Under the pieces are notes generated by a model. It did no database searches. It worked only from the letters and a program-made list of their open reading frames with translations, and was not told the DNA's origin. Source: Sternotherus odoratus (lineage: Eukaryota > Chordata > Testudines > Kinosternidae). From it: a DNA stretch of 64,000 nt. Positions within the stretch are counted from its first letter, which is position 1; each line of letters begins with the position of its first letter. The position numbers and the translations under genes are program-made. Of this stretch, positions 59,481 to 64,000 are shown in pieces. Where the stretch lies: positions 39,248,890-39,312,889 of the forward strand of contig JAVMKO010000003.1 of the NCBI GenBank assembly GCA_032164245.1, read 5' to 3'.

Positions 59481-61650
59481 TGAATATATTGCTTAAGAAA
59501 GGTGCCAGTTTGACTTCCCTGGAGACTCAGTGTGCTCTGTTTAACAGCACAGACAACCTCACTGCAAGTTTCTCCAGACTTCCTTGTCAAAGTCTCTCCA
59601 CCCCAATTCAGGGGCCACCCAGTAAGAGATAAGACCTCAGCCTTCATGCTCATTCTGCTTTTGGACTTGCTATTGATACTGGCAACAAGGTTACTAACTA
59701 CAGCCCCAGTCCTTCAAACACTTACTTATGGCCTGACTTTACTCATATGTATTCTATTGACTTCAATAGCAATAATTACATATCTAATACTAAGCATGGG
59801 CAAAAGCATTTACAAAACCATGGTCTATTACAGTGACATTTTGATGTGAATATCTGTCTGCAAGGAACTGTGCTGATATGCCATGTCATTCCATATATGC
59901 CATCAAGCAGCTAAAATAACATTTTCTTGGAAAATAAGAACTTTTGACAATTTGAAAGAAAAGAAATATTTTGCATCTATAATACATGGAAAAATTATAG
60001 TTGCAGATTAACATAAATTATGAAAAATCATAAACACTTCCAGTGGCTAGCAGTACTAGATAACTCCATATAAATCAGTAATGAAATGATCTGATATGCC
60101 TTGTATTTGTATTCCAGAAATCTCATGGCCATCAGCAGCAACTGTCTGATATCCAAAGGGCTATTCTGATACCCTAATTAACACATTGACAATGGACTTT
60201 TATATTCATTTCTAGATTATAATAATTTTCTTAAAGCAAGAGGAAACAAACTTAACTTTTTAAAAATATATATCTTGCAAGATGGAAAAGCTCTTCAATT
60301 TAATATTACCTTTATCCTAAATGAACATTTTTAATAGTTTTAATTATTAAATGAATATTTAAGGCCATATTTTCAACCAGCTTCCCTATATGTGCCCATA
60401 GATTTTCAGATACATCTGTTTATATATATCTGCTCAGATTGAATTCTATTTGCATATGCATATGTTAAGCACACAAATACAGGTCTTAGTGAATGCAAAA
60501 GGATGCACTTGCAAATTTTGTGAGTGTATATGTGAGTGTATATGCTGATAAATTTGGTCGATTGATTAGATTTCCATTCATACAATAAAAGTCATTTACC
60601 TTATGGGTCTTGTGGCAGTGTTGCCTATGCAAGTCTTTTTTCTCTTTACATGGTATATTCAGAAAACACATTCATACTATCTATTTTCATACTGCTGGGG
60701 GAAGTATAATGTTTGAAGAAAACTTTTGTTTTAGGGGAAAAGAAATAAATTATTTCTAGACTACCTCACTGGTGTGCCAGTAGAATGATATACATTTTCT
60801 GCAAGGGGAGAGGGAGGAAATGAACAGATTCAGGAAAGATGTGAAGACTTCTGCTATCCATGATGGTGAAAAAGACAAACACTGTTCATATAGGGTGAAA
60901 TTCACTGACAATGCATTCCATGGTTGGCTACCAACATGTAAGAAATGTTTATCAATGAGCTCCCAAATAACGGAATGAGCTGTGACTACATTTGGGTGCT
61001 GGGGAAACATTTTCCTTTGACTCCTCCCATCACAAAGCACATTTAATTACTTCTGTAATGTTCTTCTACAAATAGGTTCTGAGAATGAAATGTGCATGAA
61101 ATGTAATTGCTATCCTTTTTCAAACTGTGTACTCTGATGGGGAATTAGTGTGGTAAATTTATCTCACTTACCCGTGCCCAAGGAATAGTTTAGTATCAGC
61201 CAAAATGGTGGGGAAGAGGGGTTGGAGAGATAAATGGAAATCAACAGGGTCCTGTGAAATTCAAATTTGAATAATTCACTTATATTAAAGAACTAGTTGC
61301 CCCGAGAGAGACTTATATTTTGTTTTGGATACTTCTTCAATGTTAACAGCAATGTTAACAGCTCTTATCTGAGTAGTCCTTACCAAAGTAAGGAGTCCCA
61401 TTGAAGTACAGTGGCTGTGCGAAACCTGGCCAACAAAAGTGTCTGCTTGCTTCAGGGTTTGCAGGCCTCGAATGGTATGTTCCTGTTTTATTTTAGGGGC
61501 TGTGCAGTGCAAAATAATAAATGTAAACTATTTCAAAGCTTTTCTTGTGACAATGGCTGAGCGTAAATTTGCTTTGTTTACAAACATTTGTGCCGCAATT
61601 GCCAATCAGATTAAACAGGTTCATATAATTTACATGCTGTTTGTAAACAG
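59481..61650. other. ASRGL1 intron, nothing recognised
   Basis: 59481-59660 may be the decayed 5' end of the Penelope element. The rest is AT-rich intron. Open frames of up to about 105 codons lack recognisable domains. Confidence 0.45.
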
Positions 61651-61761
61651 GTTCAGGCGGCTATGCTGACAACCTTGTTGGTGCCGTCTCTGCAACTGGT
61701 CATGGAGAGTCCATCATGAAAGTCACTCTTGCAAGGCTTATCCTATTTTATATGGAACAAG
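61651..61761 (+). CDS. ASRGL1: ASRGL1 next coding exon (partial gene)
   Basis: The exon following 52309-52427 in the same gene. It is two bases, 36 codons and one base (111 bp). The acceptor is TTTGTAAACAG and the donor is G|GTAAGA. Across the junction the split codon becomes Gly, giving GDTPVI-G-SGGYADN, which is collinear with the family. The exon encodes GGYADN, then SATGHGES, then TLARLILFYMEQ. The T-G-H-G segment supplies T219 and G222 of the human substrate pocket (numbering recalled). The residue before that Thr is Ala here and Thr in human, a mild change. An alternative acceptor a few bases downstream (TTCAG|GCGG) would break the phase, so 61651 is preferred. The C-terminal exons must lie beyond 64000 or were missed in 61762-64000. 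Confidence 0.95.
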
Positions 61762-62147
61762 GTAAGATGATCCTCACATTGATGAATGCATCTGCATTGT
61801 TTAAATGACATCTATACAATACTCTTCTTGGCTGTAACAAGTAACAATCGATTCTTAACTGCTGAAAGGGAAGTTTGTTTGCTGTACAATACATGTAAGA
61901 GGACACTTTTAAAAACTTCTGAACATACCGAGTTCTCTATTTACTCTTAACCCTATTTCCAAAACTTGACAAATGACACTGTATACAAAACTGAGAAAAT
62001 GCAGGATGTTTAAATAATAAGAATCTTTCATATGTGCCTTCAGAAGCTTTCAATATACAAATAATGATTTGGGGAAAAATATGCAAAGTATATCGAGACC
62101 ATTGATTAAATTTAGGAAACAGCACAATAAATATAGGAACACTAACA

Positions 62148-62308
62148 GCTTGTCTACACTTACCGGGTGTTCGATGTGCAGCGATCGATGCATCAGCGGT
62201 CGATTTAGCGGGTCTCCCGTTGACTCCTGTACTCCACCTGAATGAGAAGCGCAAGGATAGTCGACGGGAGAGCATCTCCTGTTGACATCACATAGTGTAG
62301 ACCCTGCG
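62148..62308. mobile_element. MITE with GTCTACACT termini
   Basis: Left CTTGTCTACACTTACC and right ATAGTGTAGACCCTGCGG are inverted-repeat-like around GTCTACACT. Interior GCGATCGATGCATCAGCGG and GTTGACTCC are shared in style with the Harbinger-type element at 40993. Target duplication unclear. Confidence 0.55.
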
Positions 62309-63374
62309 GTGATAGTTGCATAACCTATTTCGCTTCCCCCCTCCCCCAGACAAGCTTAAGTTGCAGTATTGTGGGGAAAAAATTGAATCAGTCGGGGCCA
62401 CTATTTTACTTGGCTTGTTGTGCTGCCTATGATCACTAAAGCTAATATACAGCACTACTCTTGTCTATTGTATGTTTGGGAGAAAATTTGAAATGAAAAT
62501 TCCAAAGGCCCCACTGAGATTCAGAATGATTATTATGGTTCACTGGAATTTTATTACAGTTATAGTAATTGGCATGTTGTTATGGATTCATTTTTTAATT
62601 TGGCACCCACTCAGACTTCACTGTTCATGCTACAGTAGTAGCATGATGAATTACTGTAAGGTTTTTTTTATTCATTATTATTAAATTTAATTATTTTTGC
62701 TCATGTACCCAGATGTGAACAGCGTCAGTTTTCTAATCTAATAATACAGACTGTTTTGAAAATATGTGCTGTCAATTAGAGGCATTTTATAATAGAAACG
62801 ATAAAAAGAATCATTAATAAAAAGTAGTTTGCCTCCCTATGTACTGGCTTCAGTTAATCAAAGGTGCTTTGAAATTGAAATCATTAATTAACTTTGCCTG
62901 TTTTTGAACTGATCAAGCGCTCTGAGAGCTGCTGAGAATCTGTGAAATTAAGTTCTTCTGAAAAAGAAAACAGCATTAATAGAGTCTGGTTTTCCAAATG
63001 ATAAATTTTATTCTCTCCTATCAATAGCATATTGCTTCAAGACTATTGTATTGTTTACCATATTTTAAAGTAAATAGGAAAGGGAGGTGAATTCAACCTG
63101 GGTATTTGCATTGCAGGAAAGCTGGTATTAGAGCTGGGTGAATTTTTTTGGATTGATCTTTTTTTGTTACTAAAGAAGGCAGATTTGAGTGGACCAAAAC
63201 ATTTAGGAAATTTGGGTTGATTCTGGTGAACACTTTTGGCCTGAACATTTTGTTTTTCTGCTGGTATCAAAATGAACCATTTTTACATGATCAAAATGAA
63301 CCATTTTGATTATTTGGGATAGATGTATGAGGAGATTAAGGAAACATTCACAAAACCACTGGTGATGATACCAG

Positions 63375-63830
63375 TTTCACACCCAGTAGGCAAGTGGTTA
63401 GGGTGCTCACCTGTGATGTTTTGGATATCTGCTCTGAACCTGGGACTTCAACATAGGTTTCCTCATTCCAAGATGCATGCCTTAATCACCAGGCAATAGA
63501 GTTATTCTTGTGCCTATTCAGTGATGATTGAAGTATTTTATATAAAGTGGAACTGCTTTCGCAGGAGAGACTGAGAGCAGCCCACTTCAGAATAGCCAAT
63601 CTCCTGGTGGTTAAGGCACTCAGATGGCGGGGAGACTTGGATATAAGTCCCTAACTCCAGACCAGTTTTGTGAATCTAATCCTTTATTTCCTCTGCCTGC
63701 AGGAGATCCAGGTTCAAATTCTTGCCCTGGAGCAAGGATTTGTGCCTGGGTGTCTTGTATCCCAGGTGAGTTTCCTAACCATTGGTCTATTTCATACAAA
63801 GGTCAGGAGGAATGAGTGGGCATTACCACC
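63375..63830 (+). mobile_element. Two tRNA-derived SINE remnants
   Basis: AAGTGGTTAGGGTGCTCACC (63390) and CTGGTGGTTAAGGCACTCAG (63604) look like tRNA A-box regions. CAGGTTCAAATTCTTGCCC (63708-63727) is B-box-like. Not functional tRNAs: no acceptor stem. Boundaries uncertain. Confidence 0.45.
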
Positions 63831-64000
63831 TCCTCTCGTTTTATGAATCTAGCCCTTTATTTCCTTTGCTTTTATTAAAAAACCTGACACAAAATATTTT
63901 GGTGTGAAACAAAATGTTTCATTTAAGATGAAATGAAACTTTTCTAGCATTTTCAATTAAATGAAAATTTCAAATTATTTGGCATTCAGTTTGACCTGAC

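Larger units (their letters stand above)
52428..61650 (+). other. ASRGL1 intron (9,223 bp)
   Basis: Phase-1 intron between the two recognised exons, GTATGA at the donor and AAACAG at the acceptor. It carries an (AG)n/(ACAG)n microsatellite, a CR1 split by a solo LTR, a small nested CR1/SINE tail, and a long antisense Penelope-like element with two nested MITEs. The stretches 52692-53213, 54780-56830 and 59660-61650 show no recognisable gene or repeat to me beyond scattered AT-rich DNA. Confidence 0.9.
61762..64000. other. Downstream ASRGL1 intron; MITE and SINE remnants
   Basis: Donor GTAAGA at 61762. No further ASRGL1 exon recognised to 64000. Holds the MITE at 62148-62308 and tRNA-like SINE pieces after 63375. 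Confidence 0.6.

Noticed and set aside
63390..63727. tRNA-like boxes suggesting real tRNA genes
   Set aside because: No cloverleaf or acceptor stem; repeated in the window, so SINE-derived.

Overview
This is nuclear DNA of a vertebrate: gene-poor, AT-leaning and full of transposons. There is no operon, no bacterial gene and no long intact ORF. The repeat mixture is what one expects of a turtle (Testudines): CR1 LINEs with their typical 3' ends, Penelope-like retroelements with GIY-YIG endonucleases, many hAT and PIF/Harbinger MITEs, a Tigger-like MITE, tRNA-derived SINE pieces and solo LTRs. Crocodilian or another sauropsid is the main alternative. The source species cannot be fixed from the sequence alone.

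The only host gene I can support is ASRGL1 (isoaspartyl peptidase/L-asparaginase), on the + strand. Two consecutive coding exons are visible (52309-52427 and 61651-61761). They have canonical GT/AG sites, matching phase and an intron of 9,223 bp, and they encode the catalytic threonine region. The gene's other exons were not found. DNA left of 52309 is therefore upstream intron or flanking sequence, and DNA right of 61761 is the next intron.

Layout: 1-4979 holds a near-perfect inverted duplication (two 539-bp arms 1.4 kb apart). 4980-6503 is a complete non-autonomous Helitron filled with minisatellite and strand-switching G-rich DNA. 6.6-9 kb holds a Harbinger MITE and a decayed LINE reverse transcriptase with a C-terminal zinc-finger-like motif. 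12.4-13.9 kb is LTR-like. 15.2-17 kb is a CR1 on the minus strand. 17.6-18.9 kb is a Penelope-like element with an inverted 5' end. 18.9-19.6 kb is LTR-like with internal duplications. 23.9-26 kb is a CR1 interrupted by a hAT MITE and by a second repeat. 28-32 kb holds a CR1 tail and two hAT MITEs. 36-41 kb holds an L2-like fragment, three MITEs and a CR1. 42-46 kb holds a Penelope tail, a LINE 3' end and LTR-like DNA. 48.1 kb is a hAT MITE. 49.8-50.6 kb is a foldback Penelope element. 52-62 kb is the ASRGL1 exon-intron-exon segment; its intron carries a CR1 split by a solo LTR and a long decayed Penelope-like element (56.8-59.5 kb) with two nested MITEs.

The nesting gives relative ages. CR1 and Penelope copies serve as targets for hAT, Harbinger, Tigger-like and LTR insertions. 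All transposon ORFs seen are broken. Family names for repeats rest on recognised motifs, terminal repeats and target-site duplications, not on a database search.
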